Shown here piece by piece: positions 5,663 through 6,018 of a stretch of 6,018 nt of DNA. The DNA comes from Firmicutes bacterium UBA4981 (GTDB lineage: Bacteria; Bacillota; SHA-98; UBA4971), in NCBI GenBank assembly GCA_002398515.1, contig DGZL01000105.1:1965-7982 (forward strand), read 5' to 3'. How positions within the stretch are numbered: the first letter of the stretch is position 1; every line of letters begins with the position of its first letter. Under the pieces are notes generated by a model. That model was not told the origin of the DNA. It saw nothing but the letters and a program-made list of their open reading frames with translations, and ran no database searches. The position numbers were made by a program, and so were the translations under genes.

Positions 5663-6018
5663 ATGTTTCGTGAAGTGGAATTACCCGAGAAGTTGCTAAA
5701 GGACCAGGTGCCATATGCAGGAGAAGAGGCAGTAAGAGAGATTAGACGGTTGGCCCAAGGTATGAAGAACCTAAGTGTGCTCCATGTCAACTCCACTTCC
5801 TATGGGGGCGGCGTCGCCGAGTTGCTATATACCATTGTTCCCCTGACGCGTGATGCAGGCCTGGATGCCAAGTGGTATTCCATGGACAATGTGCCGATGG
5901 AGTTTTTTGAAGTTACGAAGAAGATCCACAATTCACTGCAAGGCGCAGAGACTCCGTTGACTGATAATGAATGGAAACTGTATGAGGACGTCAATATGAA
6001 GCTCGCCGAAGGCTTCCC
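5663..6018 (+). CDS. treT: TreT-like trehalose glycosyltransferring synthase, GT4 family (3' end outside window)
   Basis: The first 118 residues of a glycosyltransferase-4 family enzyme are present and the frame runs off the window end. TreT enzymes reversibly make trehalose from an NDP-glucose and glucose in the cytoplasm. The strongest signatures are HVNSTSYGGGVAELL (residues 41-55), whose glycine loop lies in the N-terminal Rossmann domain, and EFFEVTKKIHNSLQG (80-94). Both closely match what I remember of archaeal TreT proteins. ATG 5663 has GGGGAGG 8 bases upstream and starts 33 bp after the permease stop, so it belongs to the same operon. Placement after binding protein, MalF and MalG genes resembles the Thermococcus/Pyrococcus TM operon. 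Related GT4 enzymes such as trehalose phosphorylases share this N-terminus, and the donor-binding C-terminal half is not visible, so the exact reaction remains open. Confidence 0.82.
   Translation, partial: MFREVELPEKLLKDQVPYAGEEAVREIRRLAQGMKNLSVLHVNSTSYGGGVAELLYTIVPLTRDAGLDAKWYSMDNVPMEFFEVTKKIHNSLQGAETPLTDNEWKLYEDVNMKLAEGF

Noticed and set aside
5629..5673. A 14-codon frame starting at an ATG that overlaps the second permease stop (TGATG)
   Set aside because: It is very short, ends within the treT start region and shows no recognisable content; the ribosome binding site at 5648-5654 clearly serves ATG 5663.
1..6018. CRISPR arrays, tRNA or rRNA genes, insertion sequences, attachment sites
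   Set aside because: No regularly spaced repeats, tRNA-like cloverleaf sequences, transposase motifs or terminal inverted repeats were seen on reading both strands.

Overview
The window comes from an anaerobic, probably fermentative bacterium. The evidence is an [FeFe]-hydrogenase with a NuoE-like partner, strong AAGGAGG-type ribosome binding sites, frequent GTG/TTG starts and a LacI-family regulator. Firmicutes-like or Thermotogota-like lineages would both fit. The solute-binding protein has a signal peptide but no good lipobox, which would suit a cell with an outer membrane or sheath, but the sequence does not settle the taxon.

Region 1 (1-1154) is the 3' end of a hydrogen-metabolism operon. 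It holds the C-terminus of the [FeFe]-hydrogenase catalytic subunit (HydA type, H-cluster motif MACPGGCIMGGGQP) and a complete NuoE/HydC-type thioredoxin-fold [2Fe-2S] subunit. A 12-bp stem-loop terminator closes the operon.

Region 2 (1155-2626) is the regulatory part of a sugar operon. After a stretch with no convincing gene there is a candidate promoter, a perfect 14-bp LacI-type operator (TGCAACCGGTTGCA), a second and weaker operator just before the start codon, and a LacI/GalR-family repressor gene. The 171-bp gap after it carries a tandem 13-bp repeat and a small hairpin.

Region 3 (2627-6018) is a carbohydrate ABC importer: a secreted solute-binding protein, a compound GC-rich hairpin, a MalF-type permease and a MalG-type permease overlapping it by 4 bp. 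Then comes the 5' end of a GT4 glycosyltransferase that closely resembles TreT (trehalose glycosyltransferring synthase). No ATPase subunit is present in the window.

The order binding protein, MalF, MalG, TreT resembles the trehalose/maltose (TM) operon of Thermococcus and Pyrococcus, but with a bacterial LacI-type regulator at the front where the archaea use TrmB. The most economical reading is a repressor-controlled system that imports trehalose or a related alpha-glucoside and processes it in the cytoplasm through TreT. The substrate is inferred, mainly from the last, partial gene.
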